Shown: piece by piece, positions 1 through 12,532 of the stretch
Position numbering within the stretch: position 1 is the first letter of the stretch
Layout: every line of letters starts with the position of its first letter
DNA from: Gnetum montanum
Lineage: Eukaryota > Streptophyta > Gnetopsida > Gnetales > Gnetaceae
Direction of reading: 5' to 3'
Length of the DNA: 64,000 nucleotides
NCBI GenBank assembly: GCA_015680685.1
Contig: MNCI01022277.1
Coordinates: 417,910 to 481,909 of the forward strand
The notes under the pieces: model-generated
The model's input: only the letters and a program-made list of their open reading frames with translations
Told to the model about the DNA's origin: nothing
The model's database searches: none
Translations under genes and position numbers: made by a program

Positions 1-1356
1 TCAAAACGATCTAATTCCCAATGTCCAAGTCATCCTCAAAGTTCATCATCGACAAAATTCAAGTTCCAGCCTCTAGAATTCTAGATTTTAGTTCAAAATT
101 GCAAGTTTTTGTAGCTCACGTTGTGGTCACGCTACAGTCACGCTGGCAGCGTGAGTCTAGCATGAACTACCCAAAATGATCCAAAATAGGGTACATCAAG
201 CTCAATTTTTGATTTTCAAATCATTCCTAAGGTCAACCACATAGTCAGATAGTAGTTGCACTCAAGAAACGGGCTTCAAAATCAAAATTTTGTGGAAAAT
301 ACATCATTCTGGCTCACTCATGCTGAAGTCACGCTGAGGTCACGCTAGCAGCGTGAGTGCAGCATGAGTGTAGCATGAGTGCAGCGTGAGCATGCTAAGG
401 ACATGCCAAGGAAAAATCAACTCATGCTAGAAGTCTTGGTCAAGAAAAGATGCCTGAAACAGCCACAAAGACACCCAAATCGACATCCTATAGCAGTCAA
501 TTTAGAGATCGAGAAGATTCAAGCAAGCCAGAGTCAATCTCTCATGTTGTACATTATCATTTCATCGTAAATTTTCATCATTCGTGACCTTGTCAAGCTC
601 TTACGCCTTGAATTTTATGTGCTTCCATGAGTGTAAGCTAGCTTGAGTAAGTTAACACACGTTGTAAGATACAATGCGCCTGGTTAAAAATGTAGCTTGC
701 CCACACACAGCTGTCCATCGGACACGTGTCACTTGATCCATTTTCCTCTCAATTCTTAGTCGTTGATTCTGTCCATGAGTTCCACACCCGAGCCCAGCCA
801 AACCCTATAAATAACCTATCAATTCACATAAAAAGGGTTGGAAATTTTGAAGGTTGAAGGCTTAGGAAACTCAAACTAGCAATCTTTGGGCACTTAGGCA
901 CACTTCACTCCTAGCATCCAAGCACTTCTAAAACACATCACATCACCTTAGGGCTTGGATCTTGACTTGCCATCTACACATGCAACTACGCTTTGACTGG
1001 TGCACATCTTTTCTAAGAAATACAATATAGTTAATTTTGCTATCCATTATATTGTTTGCTCTATTTTATGTTCAATTTACATTTTGTTTACAATACCATT
1101 TCTACATACACTTATGTTTACATTTCATGTGCACTATTTGCGTTTCAAAAATCAGTTACGATAACCCTAGTGCAGGCCATAGTTTACACTTGGGAAAGTC
1201 CTTGGTTGATTTTTGTGCAGACCATCCAAGGCACTCTACCTTCATTTTCTTTTTCAACTTGCCCTCAGGTAAAGGTAGGGTCAGCTGTGTCTACTCGATG
1301 ATCTTTCAGTGTTTATTTTCCCTTCCAGCCTTACACTAACAATTTCGGTCAGTACA
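1..1356 (+). repeat. 5' LTR of element A (left end cut off by window)
   Basis: This stretch matches 33942-35291 along its whole length by eye, with mostly C/T and G/A differences. The match stops after AGTACA here and AGTATA there, where the LTR ends in CA (TA in the other copy). About 370 bp of the U3 start are missing to the left of the window. U3 holds CTCACGCTG/CAGCGTGAG palindromes (about 125-170 and 310-395), then a TATA box near 806. Two overlapping reading frames near 1037-1339 are repeated in the 3' LTR but look like chance frames, not genes. Confidence 0.88.
806..813 (+). promoter_or_regulatory. TATA box of element A 5' LTR
   Basis: TATAAATA lies in the context CCCTATAAATAACC. The corresponding place in the 3' LTR (about 34741) reads ATTAAATA and so is decayed. 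The LTRs of B, C, D and E have TATAAATA in an equivalent place, which supports a real promoter position. Transcription would start some 25-30 bp downstream. Confidence 0.6.
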
Positions 1357-1362
1357 GTAAAT

Positions 1363-1380
1363 TGGTGCTAGAAGGAGGAC
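1363..1380 (+). other. primer-binding site of element A
   Basis: TGGTGCTAGAAGGAGGAC starts 6 bases after the LTR end. The same site, in element-sense orientation, follows the LTRs of D (exact, 49741-49759), B (degenerate, 25644-25662) and E (degenerate, 46212-46230). It starts with TGG, as expected for pairing to a tRNA 3' CCA end. I cannot name the tRNA without a search. Confidence 0.75.
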
Positions 1381-1998
1381 ACATGCAAAAAAATTCTTAT
1401 GTTAATCGATACTACAAGCCTACAAAACTATTACAGTGATCACTTTAAACTCTACAACTCCACATCAGAACCCAAAAAAGCATACACACACTTTTTAAAC
1501 AAGCTGTTTCATTGACAGTCTACCAAGTAACGTTCTACCACCACCACCAACCATTCACATTGAGCTTCTTTCACCACTTTCCCAACATGTCACACTAGTG
1601 TATGCAAGTTCAGCTTGACTTACTCACTCTATCCCCTGGATACCTTATGCTGTCAACCTACTCAAACTAGCTCACACTGTCTGGTAGCTCACACTGTTAC
1701 TTAGTCACACTGCAGTTAACTCATGTTGTAGCTGCTCATGCTATTACTCAGTCACACTACAGTTAGCTCATGCTATTTGGCAACTCATGTTGTTACTTAG
1801 TCATGCTGCAGTTAACTCACACTACAGCTACTCAGGCTGTTACTTAGTCACACTGTAGTTAGCTCACGTTGTCTGGCAGGTTATGCTGTTACTCAGTCAT
1901 GCTGTAGTTAACTCACACTATTACTCAGTCATGCTACAGTTAACTCACACTGTAGTTGCTCACACTCAACTCATCTACCCAGTTTACTTACACTCACT
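1381..1998 (+). repeat. leader of element A with TCACGCTG-type short repeats
   Basis: This is the untranslated leader between PBS and gag. From about 1655 to 1985 it is built of irregular repeats of the kind (A/G)CTCACACTGTA and AGTCATGCTGCAGTTA, i.e. degenerate TCACGCTG cores spaced 10-25 bp. The same core occurs in the U3 of A's LTRs and in intron 1 of A's antisense gene (10090-10695 and 27373-28020). No gene is seen in the leader. Confidence 0.6.
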
Positions 1999-4012
1999 AT
2001 GGAATCCTCCCAGATTAACCCAGTGACACTACCGATCTCTAACTTTGAAGATGAAACCTTGAACCCTATGACTGCTATGGAACCCATTACTATTATTGAA
2101 TAGATAAACCCCCAAGGTCCCACATACCATTCACTCAGGCTACAGGGCAAAGACCCTACTTATGCAACTCTTACACCCGAATAGTATAACTTCATCTATG
2201 TCAAGATCCAAGCCAACCTGCTTATCAATCGTGTAGAGAGGGAAGCAAAGCGAGACTATGAACTCATTTATAAAGGAGGTCATGAATTTATCCACTTAGC
2301 ATTTGATATAATCCCTCTTTCTAAACACCATCATAGACTCATATCCCAACTTTTGATGGTAAGAAGTCAAGCCTTACAGCCACCTCCAATAGAGCCTTAG
2401 TGTGGAGATGAGGAAGATGACTTCGTAGTCCAATCTAAACATGGGGATTTGTACCATACTGTCAATCCCCATGCCCATACAAACCCATTATTCCATCCTT
2501 TCTTGGAAGAAACTATGCTTCCTCCTTCATCCACAAACACTCGAGCACCAATTTCCCGACAAGAAGTACTTGCTTCCATTCCCATCTTCTCCATGCTCAA
2601 CATTCAATCAGATACCTCCACTTCCATCATACCTCTGCAAATACAGTCCCAACAACCTTCTTCCCAAACTAATGTAGGATCGACCTTTCAACCTCAAGTA
2701 ATTGGAATTCCATTAGTTATACCAGCTTCCATGTCCATCCATTACATACCTCAAATCCAAATCTAGGGAGTACCATTGATCACTTTACAACCTGTGGCTA
2801 GGTAGTGGGTTCCACCAGTTGTTCAACAAAACCTGTCTACTCACTACAGCGAACCACACCTTGTAGTCTCAACATCAAATGTCATCCCATCGCAACAAAT
2901 GATAGTCCAACAATCTCTCTTCCCACAAATGATGCAACAATTAAATTATTATCAACCACAATCCACTCAACCCACTGGTCTGCCTACTGCCCAGGAGTGG
3001 GCAGACACAAAGAAAATGATGCACTCGTTAGTAGAAGAATTAAAGAACCTTAAAACTATGAACACTAAGGATGTTAGAGTACTAGATTTCTACCAAGATG
3101 ATCCAATTGACCCCTTAGTTCCCCCATTAACCCTTCCAAAAGGAGTCTCATTACCCCAGCTAACCAAGTAAAACAGAGAGAGAGATCCAAACACTCACTT
3201 ATTAACATTTCGAACAGAATGTCTATTGCTTCAGGCATGGCCTCATGTAATCTTTTGTGTGTTTACTATGTCCTTAATGGGAAAAGCCCTAGACTGGTAC
3301 CAAGCTTTACCCCAAAGCTCCATATCTTCTCTAGAGGACTTGTTGCACCAGTTTGTCACCCGTTTGACAATCTAAAGCCTGAAGCCATGTTGGATAGCTT
3401 GATCTAGATTAAACAAGTGTCGTTAGAGCTAGCACAAAAATTTATCCAAAGGTGGAGTATATCCCTGAATGAACTTCAGGGATAGGGTAGTAAAGGAAAA
3501 TTTATCCAAAAGGCTATGAAAGAAACACACCGGCACCTACACCTGAAACTTCCTCAAATAGAAACACCAGCAAGGGTCACGCTCGTACATTCGAAAGAAA
3601 AGACCCTACTTAATATACACCCTTGCCTATGAAGCCTTCACAATTTCTTGATCAACTTCTAAAGGTCAGGCTAATCTAGCATAAACAAATGTCTCCTGCA
3701 GCCTCTCAAAAACATGATCGATTTTGTGAGCTGGCCAATAACCCAGCTCTAGCAACAACTAATGAGCCCCTCATTCCAAGAGGTTTTAGGTTGGATAGAT
3801 TTTTTGAATATCACCAACAATGTGTCCATGGAATTGATTACTATTTCACCTTAAAACAGGATATCCAAAGCATGATTGAAAGGGGTGAAGTAGTATTCGA
3901 CGAGGAAAACCTAGTAAGACCCCAAAACCAACCCATGCGAGTCTACAAGGATCCTCTCAATACCAATGATGCACCATATGTGATCAATACTATCCATGTG
4001 GAGAATAGATAG
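1999..4012 (+). pseudogene. gag: gag of element A, broken
   Basis: Gag would form the retrotransposon particle. The start at 1999 (Met-Glu-Ser-Ser) precedes a first frame with TAG stops (about 2102 and 2182). An N-terminal part (FIYVKIQANLLINRVERE, near 2190-2245) aligns with the gag N-termini of E (46448 onward) and D (from 49312 on the minus strand). A proline/glutamine-rich linker follows at about 2450-3000. Then comes a Retrotrans_gag-like core beginning LDFYQDDPIDPLVPPLTLP near 3080, which falls apart into other frames after about 3170. A C-terminal piece at 3689-4012 (PRGFRLDRFFEYHQQC) matches the same part of gag B. Several TAG stops and at least two frameshifts make it non-functional. 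No zinc knuckle was found. Confidence 0.8.
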
Positions 4013-4249
4013 GATGTCCCATGAAAACCTTTTATGATCTACAGGCCTTCAAAAAACACACCTACCCCAACATCTCCTCAAACCCCTTTCATCATATGCA
4101 CATCCCCTACACCAAAAAAACCATTCATCATCTGCGTACCTCCTTTTGTTGTAGCAACAACCATACCATTTGAAAACTGACCCATTCCCTTTGTGATCCG
4201 AGTGCCAAAACACCCTAATACACAACCCACCTCCATTCCCCCATGACCT

Positions 4250-5452
4250 TTGGGAGAAAGTCTTACCGATAGACTAACAAGAGAGCGCCTAGAAAGAGAA
4301 AACCATCAGCACAAATTAGGACCACCAAAGCCCACACCATTAAACATTGTTCCTATGGGTCCACCCATTAATGAGCCTAGTACAAGTCATCAAAATGAGG
4401 ATAATGTCATGGGTTGTGTCCCGAACCCAGCATCCTCAATTACCAACACAAAAATCCCTCCAAGAGAGATACGAATGTTGGGTCAAATGGACCACGTCTC
4501 CACAGATAAGGGTGCCCCAAATGGTAAAGATTTAGCAAGTGCATTAACTCAAGTCACAAAGGCTTTGAAACAAAAGAATACTTTTCTAAGCTTGTATGAT
4601 CTAGCAATGACTTCAACTGTACATCAGGAAACACTCATGTGTATGTTGACTTTGATCCCTATTAGTGAGGACCTTCCTGCAGATAAGTCATCTATTTATG
4701 CGATACTGTCCCCACAACCCCAATATTCAAAGACCACATCCCTAGAGTTTCATGCTAACAACATTAAGCTAGATGAGAAAATAGGAGAAGTCACCACAGC
4801 CCCTATGTTCATAACAATACAAGTTAACCATTTCAAGATACGTAGGGTGCATGTTGATGACAGTGCAGCAATGAATGTAATACCATTTTTGGTCATCAAA
4901 AAACTAGGACTTACTAAAAAAATACATCCCACGACAACTTCTTTCTTGAAATCCTTCAGTGGTTCCTGTGTTGTAGTGAAAGGTATGATTACCTTGGATT
5001 TCATAGCAGGGGACCAATTCCCCATGTCAACTAAATTTGTAGTGGTTGATGAAATTCTAGGGTGTAACCTGATTCTAGGACATCCTTGGCTACCTCGACT
5101 TGGAGCTGTATCTTCACCAATCCATAAAGAGATCCACCTATCTTACGAGGGTAGTGAGATCATCATACATGGGGATATGATGACATCACTAACTTCCTCA
5201 CACTCGAGAACGGATCAAGGGTTAGAAATTAAGTTTTCTAACCCTAATCAAGGAACCATAAGCATACTTCAATACATGAATCCAACATTAACTCATGATA
5301 ATACCAAAATTAAGGAAGCACTTGACAACACAAACATAGGCGCCATTCCCACTGACATCTCTTGGTCAGAATTACCCTTTGACATCACTAGTCAAGGAGA
5401 AGGTGAGTATAAAAGCATGCTTGCATGCCCTACCCCTCACATTAAACTATAA
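4250..5452 (+). pseudogene. PR: protease module of element A (400-residue open frame)
   Basis: This is the longest intact frame in the window. The retropepsin-like core reads RRVHVDDSAAMNVIPFLVIK near residues 200-220, where the usual active-site Asp-Thr/Ser-Gly is replaced by Asp-Asp-Ser-Ala. Element B has VDDGATTNVIPF at this place, so DDG/DDS is a family trait and not a random loss. The second flap/ILG motif is CNLILGHPWL (residues 273-282). Upstream is a conserved ALTQVTKALKQKNTFLSLYD stretch, also in B. The frame is open, but gag upstream and pol downstream are broken, so it is probably a relic. An alternative start inside the frame is possible because gag and PR would normally be one polyprotein. 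Confidence 0.8.
5398..5411 (+). promoter_or_regulatory. candidate sense-strand splice donor at end of PR (element A)
   Basis: GAGAAG|GTGAGTATA matches the plant donor consensus very closely. It lies just before the PR frame ends. Ogre-type Tat elements are known to have an intron between PR and RT. The aligned place in element B (minus strand, about 21435) reads AAGAAGCTATGTATAG, i.e. the GT is lost to CT in an otherwise matching context. A pyrimidine-rich acceptor candidate ends in CTCAG near 28574, just before the RT module. This is inferred from sequence only. Confidence 0.45.
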
Positions 5453-5469
5453 AGGATTAAGAGGCAACT

Positions 5470-5760
5470 CAATAACTAGAGCAAATCACTAAATGTCCAG
5501 AATGATGTTAAACTACCAATTGTCTGGTACAACGTTAAATTACCAACAAACATATGCAATGACATTAAACTAGCCACGATCAGAAATGGTCAGTTCCTTT
5601 TAAAAGCTTCCTAAAATTGTTGTTGCTTTTGGCCCACTATGGCATAAAACTAGTAATCCTTCTTTCTTTGACAACAAATGCAACAGTCCACCATGACTTT
5701 AAACTAATGTGCATGGCCCAAAATGGCTTTAAACTAGGGTTCAATATGTCACAAGTTTAC
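5470..5760 (+). repeat. TTAAACTAGCA minisatellite, copy after PR in element A
   Basis: About 8-10 irregular units read like AATGATGTTAAACTACCAATTG, CATTAAACTAGCC, TGACTTTAAACTAATG and GGCTTTAAACTAGGG, each ending in a TTAAACTA core. It is the same family as the arrays after integrase in A, B and C and before RT in B and C. Confidence 0.65.
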
Positions 5761-6110
5761 AAACATTTACTACGTTATGTCAAATTTTTGTTTAAATGAT
5801 ATAAGTTACAGCCTCGATCTATGCCTTCTCTTTACTTTCCTTTTTTACAAGTTTTGATTTACGTTTTGTTCCCCCATTTTACATTTAGCTACATACATAT
5901 GTTCACGATAATACTTGAGAAAACAAATAAAAAGAGAAAACACATAAAATAAAAAAAATGATACGTCAACATGGTAGTAAAATTCCAACAAGTTATGCCA
6001 TAATTAGATCCATATTATTACACTTTTCGACCATACATTTCGATCAAACATCCAAAAATCCAAAACATTTAATAGCTAAAATCTGATTAACAATAAGCTC
6101 ATGGAGGGGG
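5761..6110. other. AT-rich spacer, no gene seen
   Basis: This spacer lies between the minisatellite and the 3' end of the antisense gene. It has A/T runs near 5930-5960 but no coding signal on either strand. It presumably holds the 3' untranslated part of the antisense transcript. Confidence 0.4.
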
Positions 6111-9100
6111 CTAGTCCCCAAGATCCTCTTCATCATCCGCTCTCGCTCCACTAGGGCCAGCTCCATCATTAAAATGTTCCTATAACCAAGCAAAAAACAA
6201 AAAAAACATGTAAGAGTACTGAAGCAAATCATAAATACAAAACTAAGAAAAATAGTAACACTAACAATGAAAATGGTAAAACCATACAAAAATAAATAAT
6301 AAAACACTCACAAGTGAGGAAGGCCCTAAGTTGGCCTCCAAACACCATAGAATCTCCTCCTTGAGCACATTTACCCAATCCTCATCTAGGCAAAGATCAA
6401 CACCAACTAAGGTTTTACCCTTGTCCACCGAAGTCCAAGGAGGATGCTCAACAGAGAACATGCATGTCGAAGTCTCCTTGGAGGTGGTAGTAATGGTTCT
6501 CTTGGGAGATCCCTCCACCTCAGTGCACTCGATGAACCTGTCATAAGCAGACCGCAAGCCTAACCCATTGATGAACATCTCCATCTGGTGATGTTCAACT
6601 AACTCCTCCTTTAACCATTTTTTATACTGATTCTTGTGGTCCTTTTGGTCTTGGCCCCATATCCATACTTTGGTAGCAAATGATTTCCAATTGTGATACT
6701 TCCTGTTCAGCAAATCCATCTATGCTCTTTGTTCTGCTAAATCTCATGTCGCCAGAACTTTGCTATTCAAAACTATCTAGTAATGTGCATAGGTGATTTC
6801 AAATGTTCTCCAAGTGCTATCACCAAATAGCCTAGCATCAGTAAAATCATAACAAGATTGGATATTCCTTTTCTCCTCTCTATCCTTTGCTAGTGCTTCC
6901 TTCAATGAATGCACCTTGTCCCATAGATACTCAACCGAACGTCTACAAGTCCAAAGAAACTTAGCGTTCTGTACGACGCAACCAAAAACTGCATCGTACA
7001 CATTTCTAAATACTTGCTCAATAGTCCCTGGTAATTCAGGGAGAGCATCAATCTGAGTAGCCTCAAAAGGATCTCACTTGAGCTTAGCACCTGTAGGTGT
7101 ATGTACCGTACACATGAACCAGCTATAATCAACAATGAATGCAAAGAAGCACAAATAAAACCAGACACTTAGCATAATATGTAACATACATATACCTAGT
7201 TCTAGATGAGCTTCTTGTAGGTGAGCGACCACATCATTAATGATGCCCATAACAAAATCCATTTTGCTAGGCATCTCAAGCCATGGCCTTAGCTGGTTAG
7301 TTGATGTGGGACAAGTAGGGGAGGTCATCTCAATCAGAACCTGTGATCCTGATGTTGCTACCCAAGATGTATGTGCCTCAGAAATCTCAGCATCTACCTC
7401 TGATGCTAAATATAATTAAGAACAACACATAAAAATTAAAGGATATAGAATATGGATTAAGCTAAAAGAAACATACCAAAAAGCCCTTCACTGTTTACCT
7501 TGGGCGGATCACCAAGCTACAAAGATCCATCAAAGAAACCATCGAAGACACCTCTTTCATCACTTGAATTCCTAAGTGCATTCAAAGCCTCCACAAGCTT
7601 CGTCCCCATGATGTTTGTCACATCTTCTTCTTGTGAGGTGGGAGGTTCTTCGATCATTTCTTCTCTTTCCTTCACCTCTTCCTTTGGCTCTGTGACAACC
7701 ACTTCGGGATCAACCATTGGGGCCAAAGCCTCCCTCTCTCTCTCAGGAATTTCCTCTAATAATTCCAAAATCTTAGAGTTAGTATAACATAGTATATATA
7801 ATTTATAGGCCAAAAGCAACAAACAAAATAATAATAATAATAAATATATAACAATAAAATAAAGTATTTACCCTCCACTGGCAATACAAACCGAATCTTC
7901 TTTGCTCTTGGTGGTATCACATCTGGAGCAGGCTCCCTTGGGAATTCTTTCCTCTTCACCTTTTCTTTAGAATTTCCAACAGTCTTACCAATCAAATATT
8001 CAACCCTTTTAAAAGACATGCGCAGCCTAGGCGGTTCCAATCGCAAACTATCATGGGAATGATGGGAACAGCTAGCTCCACCTCTAGTTGTAATTGATAT
8101 TGATTCCTCAATGTCTTCTGGTGGATCCTAGGATCTAGTGGTGCTAAAAAAATGGTGAATCCAAGGGTGGGATAGTTGTGAACAATCCCTCAAAATATAG
8201 CAGCTATAATCATAAACTACTAGGAACTCAATAAACCTACGTAGGTACCCCGCGAAGAAAGAAAATGTAAAATGGGATTCGGCATGGATGTTTGAATGTA
8301 ACCTAACAATCTCTCCATGAAAACAAGATCCAAGAAACTATGCCTAGTTATAGCGCATGCCCATCTCTAAAACTGCACGTATCACATGTGTAGACTCAAT
8401 CCCAAGGTTTCCTCCTTGAGAAAGAGATTTGGGGAATGCCCATGCCTAGAAGAGAGGATACATGAAGTTCATCTTCATTGATCGGGTATCATCTTGCATG
8501 GCAAAGCCCTTAGGACCCCGAGACATGCCTAACCACTACTCAAGCTCTCTTATGACCTATCCTTCTTTAGTTTCTTTATCTATGGTTACCATGGCACCAT
8601 CCATGGGCATGCTAAAAAGATCAAAAAGGAACTCAGTGGTCAAGTGGAAAGATACCTTGACTCCTTAAACCTGTGTGGTAAAATGGGAAGCATCATCACT
8701 GAAAAAATCAACAATGGTGATCATCTCAGTAGCTGGAATGCTAGGAGTCAAAGCTATGAACAAGTCCATCAGACCTGCCTGGGTAAGGTGGTTGATGATC
8801 AAATCATAAGCTTTCTTCGGCAACCATCGTTGTGACTACTCTACCTTCCCATATTTTGTAAAATGGGTGGCCTCAGTATGCCATGTTATAATGGTAACTT
8901 CTTCGAGGGAGATGGCTACTGTAAAAATAAAAACATAGAGTGAAGAGTTAAAAAAGAACATAGTACATGATGATGCAAAAAAAAGGAAAATGGAGTCTAG
9001 AGTGTGGTCATTTACCATCTGTGAATGGTGTAGGCGGGGTGGGTGCAGGATCAATCCTTTGAGGGAAAATTGGCCCACTAGAAGACCAATATTTATGTAA

Positions 9101-9823
9101 CCAACCATGAACTTGGTAGCATTCAAAAGCTCTCAAAAACTGCCTATGGGAGTCAACAATAGCCACCTTTTTTTGGTCTAGTACCACGGCACAAAAAATG
9201 GGGCCCACCATGAATGTCTCTAACGTTGTGCATGCTAAGTTGATCCCACCATCATAATCGTGCATCCCATATTCATCAAAGTGGGGCCTACATAGGAAAA
9301 CAACATTTACATTTAGATGATGACATAAAATTTAAAAGGGAATCAAAAAAGTAAAGGTGCAAAGGAGCATACCTGTCCACTCTATATACTGTCCCAAGTG
9401 GGTTCTGGAATAGAGTGTGCACATGGAGGGCTAGGAAAAGTGTGTTGTTGCTATTGTAATGACTACATGTAGGCAACTCCCACACACGAGTCAAGGGATG
9501 AGTAGATCTAGGACCCTCAGCAAGGCCTCCCTCAACCCTAAAAAGCCCCTCATCGATATCAGTAATAAAGGAAAGCATGTCTTGCGTAGACCTAGGTGGT
9601 ACTATCTTGATGATATCATGAGCCAGTTTTTCACTCAGGTGATACCATATAACCATACTAAAATTTTGCAAGATGAATGACAAAAACAAACTAACACCGG
9701 GATGGAACCATATCACATAGGGCCTGATGTGCATGTCATAGGGAGGTGTGTCCAGTCCAAAGGGGCCAAACCAAGAAAGTACACCAACAAGCTCAACTAC
9801 AAGAAGAGAAGGTTTAGATCCCC
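6111..9823 (-). pseudogene. antisense multi-exon gene of element A, exons 2-10
   Basis: This gene of unknown function runs opposite to gag-pol. Likely exons (minus strand, descending) are about 9823-9697, 9657-9372, 9288-9016, 8918-8671, 8670-7872, 7771-7477, 7405-7196, 7122-6312 and 6179-6111. Each has GT donor and AG acceptor signals, e.g. donor GTATATGTATG at 7195 and acceptor TTGATTATAG at 7123. Exon by exon it aligns with 17147-20988 of element B. Examples are AGLMDLFIALTPSIPATEM versus VGLMDLFLAANLSVPTVEM, and FINGLGLRSAYDRF versus FVNSIDTSEAYAKF. The large exon at 7122-6312 has a likely coiled coil (LWDKVHSLKEALAKDREEK). The last exon is an acidic tail (NDGAGPSGARADDEEDLGD) ending with TAG at 6111. 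In-frame stops at several sites show decay. Exon 1 is cut off by element B and lies at 27793-27932. I cannot assign a domain. Confidence 0.75.
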
Positions 9824-10695
9824 TGCATACAGCCAAAAAGATTAGGTAAGTAAAGAATCGAAGTGCTAACAATAGGTCAAAATCACATAAATAAATACTT
9901 TAAATGCACAGCTTCACCCCATGAGACAAGGACACCAATATCCATTTAGTGTATCTGACGATCACTGGGGTACATTAAAATCCATTTCACAATAAATCCA
10001 TACAAAAGTATAGAACGTAAACACTCACTGAAGCAAGGTTTAAATCATCCATCTCAAGAAAATAATAAATGGTATAAACATAAAACTAGCAAGTAATGGG
10101 CATCCCAGCTAACAATGCACATCTTCACATTTTAGCTCACACTAGGCATCCTTGGCAGCTTACACTAGGTACTGCCCTAACATCAACTCATGATGGGGCC
10201 TTTCCCAGCAAACTCACGCTAGGTTCCTACATTCTAGCTCATGTTGGAACCTACAAACTCACGCTACGAACTTGTAGCTTGCCCTGGGAATCCTACAGAT
10301 CATGCTGCCTGGAAGACCCTATGCTCACTTTACCCGACACCCTGGTGGTCATGCTGAAAACTACCTTTCTCCCTTGTAACGCTACTCACGCTGACGTTCA
10401 GCAATGCTCACACTAGGGATTATTTAGCCACGCTCATGCTAGGGCCTATTTCAGTAACTCACACTGATTGGCTCCCACACAAAACTCACGTTGGGAGGTC
10501 TACACAGTGCAGCTCACACTGAGAACCAATAGCTCATGCTACCTAGAGAAATTTGTGTTCATGTTTCCCAGGGTGCAAGAAAAGAAAAAAAACTTAACGC
10601 TGCCTAGGAACTTGACATTCATGCTTCCAATGTAAAAACATAAAGAAGAATAGGCCTTCCCCTACAACACAAGCCTTCTTGGCCCACACTCACGC
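9824..10695 (-). repeat. left half of intron 1 of the antisense gene (TCACGCT-rich)
   Basis: From about 10090 this intron consists of units such as AGCTCACACTAGGCATCC, CAACTCATGATGGGGCC and AAACTCACGCTAGGTTCC, i.e. a TCACGCT(A/G)GG core every 25-35 bp. The frame at 10096-10416 comes from the repeat and is not a gene. The sequence stops at 10695 with CACGC, where element B begins. The other half continues at 27373. Confidence 0.6.
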
Positions 10696-11444
10696 TGTAG
10701 CGACTGAAAACGTCGACAGTTGGAAAATGTCAATGGGTCATCGGCCTTTGATAGTCTCAACCCCATTTCCGTGGGAGGGCCATGCTGGATGGAATAGAAA
10801 CGGAACACCCTGAATAGTCTATTTGATTAGATAGGGACTTAGTCAGTGTCTATATAACCTTTTGCAACGTGTTATTTGAAAATGAAACTGATAGCGTGAA
10901 ATAATGCTTAAAATGTAAAAGAGGTAGAAAATAGTGTAAAATGTAAATGATAAACAAGCAAGAGATAAAGTAAAATGCAATTAGAAAAATGCACCAATTC
11001 GGAGCTACAACTTCACTCTATCAAGATGGATACAATCTGATTGAAGGAGACATTGCTGAAGGACTTGGAGTCAAGTGAGAGGGTTGATTGTCCAGCTTTT
11101 TCTATGCTGCGCTACACTATGTAGCACACCATAGCGTAGTGTTGCACTTCTGTAAATGTCTTTTAAAGTTTGCTACACTACATAGCATAGCGAAACTTCT
11201 TAACTTAGGAAACTTGCTGAAGCATTTTGCGCATTCTAAGTACTACTTCTAAGCATGCTGTCGGATGGATGAACTACTCAAGTGGGTAGCCTAGAGAATC
11301 TGTTTAGCCTATTGACATCTGGAAACTCACCGAACTAGACAGTCTGAACTTCAGAGCATCCATCTTCTGAAGAACTACTGTGACCCTGCGCAATTTGCAA
11401 AGACCTGGTGAAGCAAGGATGTTTTTAAATCTTGGAGTGTTTCA
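10696..11444 (-). repeat. 3' LTR of element B, internally deleted
   Basis: The first about 350 bp (plus-strand reading) match 25670 to about 26010, and the rest matches about 26955-27372. About 940 bp are missing at 11038, where GATACAATCTGATTGAAGG joins two separated parts of the intact copy. The lost part contains the TATA box and most of the GCTACG palindromes. The ends are intact (TG...CA). Confidence 0.88.
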
Positions 11445-11464
11445 TTAGCCCCTCTTTGTTGACG
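11445..11464 (-). other. polypurine tract of element B
   Basis: On the minus strand GTCAACAAAGAGGGGCTAA directly precedes the LTR start TGAAACAC. The equivalent tracts are CAATAAAGAGGGGCCAA before the LTR of C and CAACAAAGAGGGACAAA before the 3' LTR of A. This primes plus-strand DNA synthesis in LTR retrotransposons. Confidence 0.8.
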
Positions 11465-12530
11465 TCTAGAGGACGGGATCAAGAGATGTTAACAAAGAAT
11501 ATGAAACACCACGAAAGACACGACGCTAACGTTGCCGCTCGGTGACTGCCAGGACGTCACTCGGTTGTGCTTTAGAGTGAAAGGATGAAGCAGGGAGGAA
11601 GAAGGTTTAGGAGAAGGGTAAAGATGATTTTTAGCAGAGTCCCTCATTTGATTGCTCATGAGGGAGTCGTTCACATTTTCATCTTTACCTTCACTAACCT
11701 TTGACCCTCTGTAGGACAGGTGTTCCTTTCCAAAGATGTTTTGTTACATCTGAGTGGGGTTTTGACCTAACTATAGATGCTTCCCATGCAATGAGCTACA
11801 TTATGCATGTCATCGCACTTGCACCCTGAAGTAGCCAAGCTAGTTGAGGCACTCACTTCATGACGTCGTAGCATTTGTTGTTGTGGCGAGACGTACTCTT
11901 AGTCGCACCCTGTAAGCATGACTAAGAGCGAAACAGCCACGATGCAAAGTGAGGGCAAAGGTCTTGCTTGCTGTAGACATTGTTAAACCTCTTGGACATC
12001 CGTGCTAGTGCACGGTGTCCAAAGTAGGAAGGCCAGCAATGGCCTTGGTAGCATCATCATGGAAGAGTTGGCATTGAAGGTGCTAGGATCTACTATGAGT
12101 GCAGATGCTCTGGAATCCCTGCCAAAGGCATGCATTCTCAGTTCAGCTATGGGATCAACTACCACATAGCTAAATGTCGTTTGAGCCAAGGTGTTGGTAG
12201 GGAGTTGGAGGGTAACAATATTGTGGCTAGGCCACAATACTGTTGGAACTCCAGCGGCAGGCACTGACCAAGGAACTACTGTCAGGTTGGTGGGCCGTGA
12301 CGACAGTAGGTCCAAAGGGCTAGTGTGATGTCATACGACATCTCCGAAGGGTCAACACGATGCCAAGGATGGCAATGTCATGTGCATTCTAGATCATGTT
12401 CCTAGTGCATCATGAACCAACCTCTAGAGTTGCAACATCCCACCTCGACATCGGCACTGTGCATGCTTCTTTGATGTGTACTTGACGTACATGCATGCTA
12501 GGGACGTAACGCGAATCAAGTTTAAGGTCC
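11465..12530 (-). other. post-integrase region of element B, conserved with element C
   Basis: It contains an open minus frame of 110 codons at 11983-12315, including AAGVPTVLWPSHNIVTLQL. The element C region 40250-40640 (plus) aligns over several hundred bases and includes TGVPELLWPSHKVVVL in a frame broken by stops. The segment next to the polypurine tract (GGAAGCATCTATAG...AGGTCAAA near 11765) also recurs in C near 41010. It is either a decayed extra sense gene downstream of integrase or a conserved 3' untranslated region. I do not recognise the product. Confidence 0.5.
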
Positions 12531-12532
12531 TG

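Noticed and set aside
1037-1339. Reading frame of 100 codons repeated at 34972-35274
   Set aside because: It lies within the LTR and is repeated only because the LTR is. It has no domain, and the overlapping frame is equally long.
6111-9823. Host plant gene interrupted by transposons
   Set aside because: The same gene is found at the same internal place in elements B and C, so it travels with the elements.
10090-10695. CRISPR-like or satellite array of TCACGCT units
   Set aside because: Repeats are short, degenerate and irregularly spaced, and the context is plant retrotransposon DNA. It is treated as an element-specific motif field.
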